A stretch of 64,000 nt of DNA from NCBI RefSeq assembly GCF_040611135.1, contig NZ_JBEXNL010000009.1:1-64000 (forward strand), in the 5' to 3' direction. Below, piece by piece: positions 33,213 to 42,308 of the stretch. The notes under the pieces are model-generated. The model did not search any database. It saw only the letters and a program-made list of their open reading frames with translations, and was not told the origin of the DNA. Numbering within the stretch: position 1 is the first letter of the stretch; each line of letters begins with the position of its first letter. Source of the DNA: Tsukamurella sp040611135. Lineage in GTDB: Bacteria > Actinomycetota > Actinomycetes > Mycobacteriales > Mycobacteriaceae. The position numbers and the translations under genes are program-made.

Positions 33213-34604
33213 ATGACAGAACTCACCATCGAGCAGGCCGCGGCCGCCTTCGTCACCGGCCTGACCTTCGACACGATCACTCCCGAGGCCCTCGCGGGCA
33301 CCCGCCGCCTGATGGAGGACCAGCTCGCGCTGCAGGTCGGCTGCAGTTCGCTCCCGTGGTGCCAGGCCGTACTGGACCTGACCCGCGCCTCGCACGCCCC
33401 GGGCGCCTCCAGTGTCACCGCGTCGGATGCGAAGTTCAGCGCCGCCGACGCCGCTTTCGTCAACGCGACCTTCGGCCACAGCTTCGAGTACGACGACGCG
33501 CACAGCGCCTCGCTCAGCCACCCGGGCAGCGCCGTGGTGTCCGCGGCGATCGCGATCGGCGAGGAGATCGGCGCGACGATCGAGGACGTCCTGGTCGGCA
33601 TCGTCGCCGGCTACGAGATCTACACCCGGATCGGCACCCTGGCCGCGCCGATGCTGCTGCAGAACGGCTTCCACCCGCACGCGGTGCTCTCCCCCTTCGG
33701 CGCGGCGGCCGTCGTCGCGAAGATGAAGGGCTACGACGCCGAGACCACGCTGCACGCGCTGTCGATCGCGTTCAGCCACAGTTCGGGTACCACCGAGTAC
33801 ACCAGCTCGGGCGGCTCGATCAAGCGCATCCACTCCGGCATCGGTACCCGCAACGGGATCCGGGCCGCGGAGATGGCGGCGGCGGGCATCACCGGCCCGA
33901 CGAAGTTCCTCTCGGGCAACAAGGGCTTCTTCAACACCTTCGTGCGGCGCGAACTCACCGAGGCCGACACCGACCGGTTCGCGCTGGACCGCCCGTTCGA
34001 GATCGCGGGCCCGCTGTTCAAGCCCTACTGCGCGTGCGGCTACAACCACGCCTTCATCGACGGGGCGCGCACCCTCTCGAGCCGCGTGGGCGAGATCGAG
34101 AAGGTGGAGCTGGCGATCCAGCCCTCGGGCGACGTGGTCGTGGGCAACAAGAACGTGAGCGCCTGGGCGCCGCAGAAGATCGAGCAGCTGCAGTACGCGC
34201 TCCCCTTCCAGTTCTCGCTGTCCGCGCTCGGGATCGGGAACGGCTACCAGGTGCACAAGGCCTACCTGGACGGCCGCCTCGACCTCGGCCCGTCCAGCGA
34301 GGTCGCCGAGTTCGCGCAGCGCATCACCATCCGTCCGGAGCCGGAGCTCGACAAGGACTACGGCCGGAAGATGGTGGGCGACATCACCGTCACCTTCACC
34401 GACGGTTCCACCGAGCACCTGTTCGTGGAGGACTCCGTGGGCTCGGCCGACAACCCGATGTCCGAGGCCGACCTCGATGCCAAGTACCGCGACCTCGCCG
34501 TCGAGGAGCTCGGCGACGCCCGAGCCGACGAACTGCTCACCGCGATCAAGGGCGCGCCACTCGACACGCCGGCCTCGGTCTTCGCGGCCCTGCTGCGGCG
34601 CTGA
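33213..34604 (+). CDS. MmgE/PrpD family protein (copy 1)
   Basis: 463 aa from ATG at 33213 with GAGGAGGA upstream. Typical family segments: FGHSFEYDDAHSASLSHPGSAVVSAAIAIGE, GYEIYTRIG, and the catalytic-site Lys/His region FKPYCACGYNHAFIDGA. The family includes 2-methylcitrate dehydratase and cis-aconitate decarboxylase, which act on tricarboxylic or branched acids. Specific reaction unknown. One of three distinct family members in the window (others at 45644 and 57911). Confidence 0.87.
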   Translation: MTELTIEQAAAAFVTGLTFDTITPEALAGTRRLMEDQLALQVGCSSLPWCQAVLDLTRASHAPGASSVTASDAKFSAADAAFVNATFGHSFEYDDAHSASLSHPGSAVVSAAIAIGEEIGATIEDVLVGIVAGYEIYTRIGTLAAPMLLQNGFHPHAVLSPFGAAAVVAKMKGYDAETTLHALSIAFSHSSGTTEYTSSGGSIKRIHSGIGTRNGIRAAEMAAAGITGPTKFLSGNKGFFNTFVRRELTEADTDRFALDRPFEIAGPLFKPYCACGYNHAFIDGARTLSSRVGEIEKVELAIQPSGDVVVGNKNVSAWAPQKIEQLQYALPFQFSLSALGIGNGYQVHKAYLDGRLDLGPSSEVAEFAQRITIRPEPELDKDYGRKMVGDITVTFTDGSTEHLFVEDSVGSADNPMSEADLDAKYRDLAVEELGDARADELLTAIKGAPLDTPASVFAALLRR

Positions 34605-34659
34605 TCACACCGACCACAACGTTCGACCCGTAGATACACCCTCACCCAAGGAGAGAAAA

Positions 34660-35196
34660 ATGCCCGGAGAACACCTCAACGCGCAATCCCGCCTGATCGT
34701 CACGGGCCTGGACGACAACGGCAAGTCGACCATCATCTCGGACGGCAACACCGAGGTCCGGGTCGCGACGCCCGGCTTCACCGTCATGGAACTGTGGCAG
34801 TTCGACTCGATCCCGAACAACATCCTCGCCCCGAACACCCTCGGCACCGACCCCGTCATCGATCCGCCGGCCAACGGCCTCACCGTCCGCATCGCGAGCT
34901 TCCCGCCGGACAGCGAGTTCGACGCCGCCGCGTACGCCGAGTCGCTCGACGCCTTCCACGGCGGCGACAGCCACGACGGTGCCGAGGAGGGCCAGGCGGG
35001 CGGCCTCTGGCACGAGACCGACACGGTCGACGTCGTGACGCTGCTGTCGGGCGAGCTGTACGCCGTGACCGAGACCGGCGAGACGAAGATGGTGCCCGGC
35101 GACACGATCGTCAACCGCGGCATCAAGCACATCTGGAGCAACAAGACCGACAAGCCCGCCGTCGTGCTGGCCACCATGGTTGCGGCGACCCGCTGA
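34660..35196 (+). CDS. Cupin-like protein (copy 1)
   Basis: 178 aa, ATG at 34660 after AAGGAGAG. The C-terminal half is a cupin barrel: WHETDTVDVVTLLSGELYAV, then MVPGDTIVNRGIKHIWSN; typical of small-barrel cupins near aromatic or carbonyl catabolic genes. The N-terminal half has a divergent barrel strand pattern (TVMELWQFDSIPNN). It may be an isomerase, dioxygenase or binding protein; substrate unknown. A clear homologue is at 56610. Confidence 0.8.
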   Translation: MPGEHLNAQSRLIVTGLDDNGKSTIISDGNTEVRVATPGFTVMELWQFDSIPNNILAPNTLGTDPVIDPPANGLTVRIASFPPDSEFDAAAYAESLDAFHGGDSHDGAEEGQAGGLWHETDTVDVVTLLSGELYAVTETGETKMVPGDTIVNRGIKHIWSNKTDKPAVVLATMVAATR

Positions 35197-36266
35197 TGAG
35201 GGGCGTCTACTTCAAGGGCAACCGGGAACTCGAGGTCACCGACTTCCCGGACCCCACGCCCGGACCCGGCGAGGTGGTCGTCCGGATCAAGGCCTCCGGC
35301 CTGTGCGGCAGCGACCTGAAGTTCTACCGTGATCCGCCGGAGGAGGCCCTGAAGGCCCTGGGCTTCAAGGACTTCTCCGAGCGGGGCATCACCGAGGTCC
35401 CGAAGATCGTCGCCGGGCACGAGCCCTGCGGCGTGATCGAGGAGCTCGGCCCCGGCGTGGATCCCCGCGCCTGGAGCGTGGGCGACCGCGTGATGGTCTT
35501 CCACTACAAGGGCTGCGGCTACTGCGACGCCTGTCGCACCGGCTGGTCCCAGCTGTGCGTGCAGGGCGCCACCATCTACGGCGCCACCGCGAACGGCGGC
35601 CACGCCGAGTACATCGTGGTACCCGCGGAGACGCTGGTGACGCTGCCGGATTCGATCAGCTTCTCGGCTGGCGCGGCGATCGCCTGCGGTACCGGTACGG
35701 CGTTCGGCGCGATCAAGCGCGGCAACATCACCGGCAGCGACACGGTGCTCATCGCGGGCGCCGGCCCGATAGGCCAGGCCGCGATCCAGTTCACCAAGGC
35801 CCTGGGCTGCAAGGTGATCGTCACCGACGTCACAGCGGACAAGCTGTCGACCGCGGCGCGACTGGGCGCCGACTACGTGCTCGACTCCACCAAGGTGGAC
35901 GTCGCCGACGCGGTCAAGGATCTGACCAAGGGTCGCGGCGCCTCCGCGGCGATCGACACCTCGGGCGTCCCGGCGGCGCGGAAGGCCGCGACGCGTGCCC
36001 TCGGCACCTGGGGCCGCATCGTGCTCGTCGGCCTGGGCGGCAACATCGACCTGGACGTCTCGCCCGATCTGGTCATCAAGCAGGTCTCGGTGATCGGCTC
36101 CTACACGTTCAACAACGTGGGAATGGGCGAGTGCGCCCGGTTCGTCGCCAACCACGGCATCGACGTCGACGCGGTGTTCAGCGACCGCTGGAGCATCGAG
36201 GACGCCGGCAAGGCGTACGTCGAGTTCGACAAGCAGACGCGCGGCAAGGCCGTCTTCGAGTTCTGA
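35196..36266 (+). CDS. Zinc-binding alcohol dehydrogenase (MDR family)
   Basis: 356 aa; the ATG overlaps the cupin stop (TGATG). Catalytic zinc ligands C37 and H75/E76 (GHEPCG), structural zinc cysteines C107, C110, C113 and C121. Rossmann motif VLIAGAGPIGQAAIQF. Closely resembles the enzyme at 53986 (shared RIKASGLCGSD/KIRASGMCGSD and FDKQxxGKxVFEF ends), so these are paralogues. A secondary alcohol-to-ketone step is plausible in light of the carboxylase-like genes. A perfect hairpin follows at 36306. Confidence 0.9.
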   Translation: MRGVYFKGNRELEVTDFPDPTPGPGEVVVRIKASGLCGSDLKFYRDPPEEALKALGFKDFSERGITEVPKIVAGHEPCGVIEELGPGVDPRAWSVGDRVMVFHYKGCGYCDACRTGWSQLCVQGATIYGATANGGHAEYIVVPAETLVTLPDSISFSAGAAIACGTGTAFGAIKRGNITGSDTVLIAGAGPIGQAAIQFTKALGCKVIVTDVTADKLSTAARLGADYVLDSTKVDVADAVKDLTKGRGASAAIDTSGVPAARKAATRALGTWGRIVLVGLGGNIDLDVSPDLVIKQVSVIGSYTFNNVGMGECARFVANHGIDVDAVFSDRWSIEDAGKAYVEFDKQTRGKAVFEF

Positions 36267-36305
36267 TCCGCGAGCTTCCGCTCGCACCATCACCACACAG
36301 CGCGT

Positions 36306-36336
36306 GCGAGGTGCCCGACACCCTCGGGCACCTCGC
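36306..36336. terminator. Hairpin terminator after the Zn dehydrogenase
   Basis: GCGAGGTGCCCGA and its exact complement form a 13-bp stem around a 5-base loop, in the 111-base gap before the MFS gene. The T-rich tail is weak, as is common in high-GC actinobacteria. It would reduce read-through into the transporter. Confidence 0.7.
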
Positions 36337-36377
36337 AAGCGTGTTTCGTCGTACCCCTTCACTGTTCGGAGAGTCCC

Positions 36378-37700
36378 ATGTCCATCCCCGGTTCCATCAC
36401 CGCGCGACGCAGCGGCCTCGCCGTGGCGTTCCTGTGCTTCGCCATCATCGTCGCCGACGGTTACGACATGGTGATCTACGGCGCAGCCCTGCCCGAGTTG
36501 CTCGACGAGCCCGGGTGGCACCTGTCGAAGAGCACGGCCGGGCTGATCGGCTCCTGGACGTTGGGCGGGTTGATGCTCGGCTTCCTCGCGGCGGGACCGC
36601 TGGCCGACCGCCGCGGCCGCCGCTCGGCGCTGTTCGCCGGGATCATCCTGTTCTCGGCCGGCTCCCTGCTCAGCGCCCTCGCGCCCTCGGTCGCGGTGTT
36701 CGGCGTGTCCCGGTTCATCACGGGCGTGGGGATCGGCGCCGTCGTCCCGTCCGCGGTGGCCCTCACGCTCGAGTACGCCCCGCCGAAGCGCCGCATGCTC
36801 TACAACGGGGCGATGCTCACCGGCTTCTCCTTCGGCGGCATCCTGGCCTCGCTGGTGGCGATGTGGATGCTCCCCCACCTGCACTGGCGGTCACTGTTCT
36901 GGGTCGCGGCCTGCTTCATCGTGCTGCTGCCCGTCATGTACCTGCGCCTGCCCGAGTCCGTCGAGTACCTGGTCCGCTCCGGCCGCCTCGACGAGGCCCG
37001 CGCGCTCGCCGCGCAGTACGGCCGGCAGGACACGATCGACGGTGCCGTGCTCGCGGCGTCGGCCGCGCCGACGGCCGACCGGCAGGGCGGGCTGCGCACG
37101 CTGGCGACCTCCTCGATGGTCGTGCGCGTAGTGCTGTTCGTCCTGATCAGCATCTGCGTCAACGTGATGGTCTACGGCCTGAACACCTGGGCGCCGGCCC
37201 TGATGCGGAGCCAGGGCTACGCGCTCGGCTCGTCGCTGCAATTCCTGCTCGCCCTGCAGGCGGGCGGCGTGATCGGCGCGGTGATCGGCTCGTACTTCGC
37301 CGATCGCGTCGGCCCGGGGAAGGTCGTTCCGGCTCTGTTCCTCATCGGCGTGGTCGCGCTCGCCGTCCTCACCAACAAGATGGACACCGGCCTGCTCCTG
37401 GTCGCGATCGTGTTCGCGGGAATCGGTGGAACCGGCACCAACACCGTGCTCTACGGGTTCGTGGCGAACAACTTCCCCGAGAACGCCCGCGGATCGGCCC
37501 TCGGCGTGATCATGGGCCTCGGGCGCACGGGCGCGATGCTCGGCCCGGCGGTCGCCGGCTGGATCCTCGATGCCGGCCACGGCGCGTCATGGGCCTTCTA
37601 CGCGTTCATGATCCCCGGCGCCATCGGTGCGGTCCTGGCGCTCGCGGTGCCGGTGGTCGTCCGCCGGCGGCGCGAGTCCCTCGAACCGGTCGCGGCCTGA
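36378..37700 (+). CDS. MFS transporter, aromatic acid:H+ symporter (AAHS) type (copy 1)
   Basis: 440 aa with 12 predicted helices. The AAHS hallmark acidic TM1 motif is IIVADGYDMVIYG, and the loop motif LADRRGRRSALF follows TM2. AAHS members import benzoate, 4-hydroxybenzoate and similar acids. A second copy at 59482 has the same marks. Import of an aromatic or other cyclic acid is therefore likely; the compound is not identifiable. Confidence 0.87.
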   Translation: MSIPGSITARRSGLAVAFLCFAIIVADGYDMVIYGAALPELLDEPGWHLSKSTAGLIGSWTLGGLMLGFLAAGPLADRRGRRSALFAGIILFSAGSLLSALAPSVAVFGVSRFITGVGIGAVVPSAVALTLEYAPPKRRMLYNGAMLTGFSFGGILASLVAMWMLPHLHWRSLFWVAACFIVLLPVMYLRLPESVEYLVRSGRLDEARALAAQYGRQDTIDGAVLAASAAPTADRQGGLRTLATSSMVVRVVLFVLISICVNVMVYGLNTWAPALMRSQGYALGSSLQFLLALQAGGVIGAVIGSYFADRVGPGKVVPALFLIGVVALAVLTNKMDTGLLLVAIVFAGIGGTGTNTVLYGFVANNFPENARGSALGVIMGLGRTGAMLGPAVAGWILDAGHGASWAFYAFMIPGAIGAVLALAVPVVVRRRRESLEPVAA

Positions 37701-37719
37701 TCACTCCCCCGTTCCAGGC

Positions 37720-37758
37720 CGACGGTGCCCGGGCAGCCCCGCTGTCCGGGCACCGTCG
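37720..37758. terminator. Bidirectional hairpin between convergent MFS and ALDH genes
   Basis: CGACGGTGCCCGG pairs perfectly with CCGGGCACCGTCG (13 bp), with an additional inner CAGC/GCTG stem. It fills the 61-base gap between convergent genes. Confidence 0.75.
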
Positions 37759-37761
37759 CCG

Positions 37762-39243
37762 TTACAGGGGCCACTGGACGTGCTTGACCTCGAAGAACTC
37801 TCGAAATCCCTCGTCACCGCCCTCGCGACCGATCCCGCTGGCGCCCGGGCCGCCCCACGGCGCGTCGGGGCGCATGCCGCCACCGCCATTGATGGTGACG
37901 GTGCCCGAGCGCACGCGCCGCGAGAATTCGATCGCCGTCGGCGTCGGTCCCCAGATGTTGGCGTTCAGCGCGTACCGCACGTCGTTCGCCAGGCGCACCG
38001 CGTCGTCGACATCGTCGTACGGAACAACGACGCCCACCGGGGCGAAGAGCTCCTGCTGCGCGATCTCCGCGCCGTTGCCGACCCCGGTCACGAGCGTCGG
38101 ATCGAGGTAGAACCCGTCCGCGAGGACGCCACCGGGCCGCGTGCCGCCCACCGGGAACGCGGCGCCGTCGGCCTGCGCACGGGAGAGGAAGCCCTGCACG
38201 GTGGACAGGTGCTCGGCGGAGCTGAGCGGTCCCAGCACCGTGCCGGCGTCGAACGGATCCCCCACCGTCAGGGTGCCCAGGAACGCGCTGGAGAGTTCGA
38301 CGTACTCCTCGAGTTCCGCCCGCGGGACGAACGTGCGCGTGGTCGCGCCACACGCCTGCCCGCTGTTGCGGGTGAACCGCAACGCGGACGGCCCGACGAC
38401 CTTCGACAGATCCGCCCCGGGGAGCACGATGTTCGGCGACTTCCCGCCCAGTTCGAGGACTGCCTTGGTCAGGTTCGGCGCCGCGAGCTGCAGGATCTTC
38501 GCGCCAACGGCGGGCGACCCGGTGAACGTCACCATGTCCACCAACGGCGACCCGGCCACCGCGGCAGTGACTTCCGGTGGACCGAAGACGAAATTGACCG
38601 CCCCCCGGGGGAATCCGGCCGCGTCGACCAGACGCACGAAGGCCTCGGTCAACAGCACGGATTTCGGTGAGGTGACGAGCACCGTCGAGCACCCTGCCGC
38701 GAGCGCCCCGCCCAGCTTGTAGGCCGACATCATGATCGGCACGTTGTAGGCGACCACGGCGCCGACCACCCCCACGGGCCGCCGGAGCAGCATGCCGCTG
38801 GTGGTGATCGGATCGTGGTCCAAGGGCATCGGCTGCTCGTACCCCTCGCCCGGCCCGCGAAGAGCGGCGTCGCCGAACCACCGGAAGTACTTGGCGGGCA
38901 GGTCCACGTGCAGCGTCGGCCCCGTCGAGATCGGCGTACCGAGCTCGATCGCGGCGGTCCGGATCAGCTCGTCCCGGTTCTCCTGCATCAGGTCCGCGAG
39001 CCGATGCAGGAGGGCACGGCGGTCCGCCGGCCCCAGGCGGCTCCACTCCCCTCCGTCGAACGCCGCCCGCGCGGCCGCCAGCGCAGCGTCCACCTGGCCG
39101 GAGCTCGCCGAAGGCGACTGTGCCACTTCCTGTCCCGTCGCCGGTCCGACGGTGACGACCGGGTCCGAGTTCCCCGCTCGCCACACGCCGTCGATGTACA
39201 GTTCCGCCGCGCGCAGACCGGTTGCAACAGTCATCGTCATCAT
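37762..39243 (-). CDS. Aldehyde dehydrogenase with atypical cofactor-loop motif
   Basis: 493 aa. Catalytic residues are kept: N167 (AYNVPIM), E264 (LELGGKSP) and C298 (SGQACGAT). However the usual KPSE cofactor loop reads VLVTSPKSVLLTE, with the Lys and Glu that hold the NAD ribose replaced, and the usual PWN is AYN. It may prefer another cofactor or substrate geometry, for example a CoA-acylating or semialdehyde enzyme. Last gene of a minus-strand operon (47-38 kb) led by MmgE, LuxR and HyuA/HyuB. Confidence 0.87.
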   Translation of the reverse strand: MMTMTVATGLRAAELYIDGVWRAGNSDPVVTVGPATGQEVAQSPSASSGQVDAALAAARAAFDGGEWSRLGPADRRALLHRLADLMQENRDELIRTAAIELGTPISTGPTLHVDLPAKYFRWFGDAALRGPGEGYEQPMPLDHDPITTSGMLLRRPVGVVGAVVAYNVPIMMSAYKLGGALAAGCSTVLVTSPKSVLLTEAFVRLVDAAGFPRGAVNFVFGPPEVTAAVAGSPLVDMVTFTGSPAVGAKILQLAAPNLTKAVLELGGKSPNIVLPGADLSKVVGPSALRFTRNSGQACGATTRTFVPRAELEEYVELSSAFLGTLTVGDPFDAGTVLGPLSSAEHLSTVQGFLSRAQADGAAFPVGGTRPGGVLADGFYLDPTLVTGVGNGAEIAQQELFAPVGVVVPYDDVDDAVRLANDVRYALNANIWGPTPTAIEFSRRVRSGTVTINGGGGMRPDAPWGGPGASGIGREGGDEGFREFFEVKHVQWPL

Positions 39244-39271
39244 CCTTCTTCCCGCCCGGTCCGGGCACTTC

Positions 39272-40102
39272 TCAGTGGTAGGCCGAAGCGATCTCGGTGA
39301 TCGCCGCGACAGTCGCGTCCTTGGTGTACGCGGTGGCGCCGCCGTCCACCGTGATCGATGTGCCGGTGATCCACGTGGACAGGTCGCTGGCCAGGAACAG
39401 CGCGGTGTTCGCGATGTCCTCCGCCACTCCGGCGCGGCCGATCAGAGTCTGGTCGGCGATCGCCTCCCCGACCCCGGTCAGGAACTGCTCCTCGTCGGCG
39501 GCGGGGATCCCGAACATGTTCGTGATGATCGACGTGAGTACCGCGCCCGGCAGGATGGCGTTGCAGCGGATACCGGTTCCCGCGGCCTCCAGGGCGGTCT
39601 GACGCACCAGGGCCAGCACGGCGGCCTTGGCCATGGAGTACGCGGCGCCGTTCCAGCCGGCCTGCAGCGCGGCGATGCTCGCGGTGCTGATGATCGAGCC
39701 CGGCACGCGCTGCTCACGGAACGCCGCGGCCGCCAGCCTGTGCGCCGTCACGTGCGCGTGCAGGTTCAAGCGCAGAGTCCGGTCGAGCCCCTCGGCCGTC
39801 AGCTCCGCGACGGGAGCGAGATCGACGGCGGCTCCCGCGTTGCTGAACATGACGTCGAGTCGTCCGAACTGCTCACGCGCTGCGCCGACGGCGCGCTCGA
39901 GGTCAGCCTCGGCGGTCACGTCGGTGTGCACGAACCGAGCGGCCGCGCCGAGGCGCTCTGCGAGCGCCACCCCCGCCCCGTCCTGGACGTCGGCGAGCAC
40001 CACGCGCGCGCCGTTGGCCACGAACACCTCTGCCGCGGAGCGGCCCATGCCACTGGCCGCACCGGTGATCACGGCTACTTTGCCGGTCAACAGATCCGCC
40101 AT
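39272..40102 (-). CDS. Short-chain dehydrogenase/reductase
   Basis: 276 aa SDR with cofactor motif VITGAASGMGRS (residues 11-22), the Asp in VVLADVQD favouring NAD, NAG in MFSNAGAA and the catalytic Ser/Tyr/Lys in STASIAALQAGWNGAAYSMAKAA. It could oxidise a secondary alcohol feeding the carboxylase-like HyuA/HyuB. Three bases separate it from the zinc-ribbon gene upstream. Confidence 0.9.
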   Translation of the reverse strand: MADLLTGKVAVITGAASGMGRSAAEVFVANGARVVLADVQDGAGVALAERLGAAARFVHTDVTAEADLERAVGAAREQFGRLDVMFSNAGAAVDLAPVAELTAEGLDRTLRLNLHAHVTAHRLAAAAFREQRVPGSIISTASIAALQAGWNGAAYSMAKAAVLALVRQTALEAAGTGIRCNAILPGAVLTSIITNMFGIPAADEEQFLTGVGEAIADQTLIGRAGVAEDIANTALFLASDLSTWITGTSITVDGGATAYTKDATVAAITEIASAYH

Positions 40103-40105
40103 GGG

Positions 40106-40366
40106 TCAGCCCACCCGCGACGCGGGCCAGTCCCTCGCGGGGGCTCGCCACGCCGGCCAGTTGTCCTCGGGTTCGGGACGGGTCACCGACACGTGGTGGA
40201 AGCACTCCTGGCACTTGACCACCATGCGGGGACCGAGGTAGTTGGCCACCGGGTAGCGCGCGAGGGCGGCCTTGCCGCAGGCCGGGCACGTGCCCTCGAC
40301 GGGGGTGCGCTCGACGTACACGCGCGCCGTCTCCGGGCGGGGGAACAGGAGTCGATCGACTGCCAT
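40106..40366 (-). CDS. Small zinc-ribbon protein, partner of HyuA/HyuB (copy 1)
   Basis: 86 aa, ATG at 40366. Two CxxC knuckles, C27/C30 (GTCPACGK) and C52/C55 (KCQECFHH), are 21 residues apart and should hold one zinc. Its counterpart at 49743 has the same TPVxGTCPxC...VVKCQxCxH layout and spacing, and both sit directly beside HyuA/HyuB. Acetone carboxylase has a small zinc-containing gamma subunit; this much shorter protein may play a similar structural role. No family match is certain. Confidence 0.75.
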   Translation of the reverse strand: MAVDRLLFPRPETARVYVERTPVEGTCPACGKAALARYPVANYLGPRMVVKCQECFHHVSVTRPEPEDNWPAWRAPARDWPASRVG

Positions 40367-40379
40367 GATGTCTTTCCTC

Positions 40380-42308
40380 TCAGAGCTTCCAGGTGTGGGG
40401 GATGGCGATCGGCACCTGCCACGTGCCGGCGTCGCGCTCGGCGGCGAGCCGACCCCGCAGGTCCGCGGTCGCCGCCGCGTCGACGGCACCGTCGGCGATG
40501 ACGACGCCGTAGGCCTTCTCCGCGTGCTCAGGGGTGATGAGCGCGGACTCCACGTCCGCCAGGACCCGCGCGGTGTCGCGGACGAGGGGATCGCCCCACC
40601 CGCCGCCGCCGCCGATGACGAATCGGAGGCCGTCGCCGGCCTTGACGAGGTGGTTGGAGAACTTGCCGGTCCGGTACATCGCGCCGCGTCCGAACTCGCC
40701 GCCCACGGGGTCCGGCCGGCCCTCCTCGTCGAACACTCCGAACAGGGGCTCCGCGCCCCGCAGGTCCAGGGTGTCGCCGTGCCGCTGGAGGTCGAAGTCC
40801 TTGATGTACCAGCCGTAGGCGGGCATCCCCGCGCCCCCGCCCTTCGCGCCGGGCGCGCCGCGCTTGAGACGGTCGGCCACCACCGTGATCAGCGTGTCCG
40901 ACTGCGCGTACACCGAGTAGACGGATCCGAGCCCGCCGCGGAACTCGCCCGCGCCGGCGCTGTCGATCACCATCTCCTGTTGCACCACGACGAGCGGGCT
41001 CTCGATCTCGACGTGCTCGAGGACCGAGGTGCGACAGTTACCGATCGGCGTCACGCAGAACGAGACACCGTCCTCCTTCCACGTGCCGCCCCAGCCTCCG
41101 CCGCCGAGCGCGTACGCACCCCAGGGCACGCCCTCGTGGCCTGGCCGGGTGTCGATGCCGCTGAAGCCGACGTAGAGCGCGGTGCCCGTGTCCGGGGCGA
41201 AGGATTCATCCGTGGCCTTGCTCAGTGCCTGGGTCACCACGTTGATGCCGCGGGGCCCGATGTCCGCGTGGCTCGAGCAGCTCGACGGCGGCAGCACCTG
41301 CACGACGCTGCCCGCGGGCAACAGGACGTCGATGGGGCGCAACGTACCGCTGTTGACCGGGGTCGACGGGTCGACCATCAGCTTCACCGCCTCGATGCAC
41401 CGGCTGGCCTCGCACCAGGCGGTGCCGCAGTTGCCCAGCGGCTGACGACCGGTCCCCGAGAAGTCGATCTCCATCGAATCGCCGCGCACCTTGACCGTCA
41501 CGTGGACGGGGATCTCCTCGTCGGTCACTCCGTCCTCGTCGAGGAAGTCCTCGGCGGTGTAGTCCCCGTCGGGGATGGCGGCGATGCCGCGCCGCATGCT
41601 CGCCTCCGTGGCGTCGATGGCGTACCGGCCCGCAGCGCGGACCTGCTCGAGCCCGCCGCGGCTGATCAGCTCCTGCAGCTGGCGCTCCCCGACCACCAGG
41701 CAACCGTGGAGCGCGCGCAGGTCACCGAGCACCATGTGCGGCACGCGGTTGTTCTCGAGCAGGAAGTTGAACGTCGGGCGCACTGCGACGTCGTTCGCGT
41801 ACAGCAGCGTGGGCGGCAGCTTCAGCTGCTCCTCGAAGTGCGTCGTCGCGCCGTTCGAGAACCCGCCGGGGATCGGGCCGCCGAGGTCCACGAGATGCGA
41901 GGTCGACTGCAGGAGGAACTCGACGCGACCGTTCACGAAGACCGGCCGGAACAGATTGACGTCGGCCTGGTGCAGCGAGCCGCGCCACGGGTCGTTGGTG
42001 AAGACGACGTCGCCGGGCTGCATCGAATCGACGTCCCACTCGTCCATCACGAAGTTGGCGATGTGCGGAGCGACGAAGGCGTGCTGCATGCAGCCCTCCC
42101 ACAGCGCGGCGACCTCCCACCCCTCGTCGGTGCGCATGTGGATGACGACGGTGCAGTCGAGGATGTCCCGGCAGATGGGCGAGAACGCGCTCCGCATCAG
42201 GGAATCGAGCATCTCCCGCGCGACCTCGATGAGGCCGTAGCGGAGGATGTCGAGTTCGACATCAGTGGCGGAGCCGGCGGGACCGGCATTGTCTGTGGTC
42301 AGGGTCAT
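40380..42308 (-). CDS. Hydantoinase B/oxoprolinase-family subunit (carboxylase-like) copy 1
   Basis: 642 aa; the ATG overlaps the HyuA stop (ATGA). Family marks are SAFSPICRDILDC, DVVFTNDPWRGSLHQADV, GGPIPGGFSNG and the C-terminal RFVIGGGGGWGDPL. HyuB subunits work with the ATP-hydrolysing HyuA subunit in N-methylhydantoinase, oxoprolinase and acetone/acetophenone carboxylases. No hydantoin racemase, carbamoylase or permease is nearby, so carboxylation of a ketone is the preferred reading given the surrounding dehydrogenases. Confidence 0.88.
   Translation of the reverse strand: MTLTTDNAGPAGSATDVELDILRYGLIEVAREMLDSLMRSAFSPICRDILDCTVVIHMRTDEGWEVAALWEGCMQHAFVAPHIANFVMDEWDVDSMQPGDVVFTNDPWRGSLHQADVNLFRPVFVNGRVEFLLQSTSHLVDLGGPIPGGFSNGATTHFEEQLKLPPTLLYANDVAVRPTFNFLLENNRVPHMVLGDLRALHGCLVVGERQLQELISRGGLEQVRAAGRYAIDATEASMRRGIAAIPDGDYTAEDFLDEDGVTDEEIPVHVTVKVRGDSMEIDFSGTGRQPLGNCGTAWCEASRCIEAVKLMVDPSTPVNSGTLRPIDVLLPAGSVVQVLPPSSCSSHADIGPRGINVVTQALSKATDESFAPDTGTALYVGFSGIDTRPGHEGVPWGAYALGGGGWGGTWKEDGVSFCVTPIGNCRTSVLEHVEIESPLVVVQQEMVIDSAGAGEFRGGLGSVYSVYAQSDTLITVVADRLKRGAPGAKGGGAGMPAYGWYIKDFDLQRHGDTLDLRGAEPLFGVFDEEGRPDPVGGEFGRGAMYRTGKFSNHLVKAGDGLRFVIGGGGGWGDPLVRDTARVLADVESALITPEHAEKAYGVVIADGAVDAAATADLRGRLAAERDAGTWQVPIAIPHTWKL

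Noticed and set aside
34605..36884. Minus-strand open frame of 759 codons opposite cupin and dehydrogenase genes
   Set aside because: Antisense to three convincing genes and lacks any domain.
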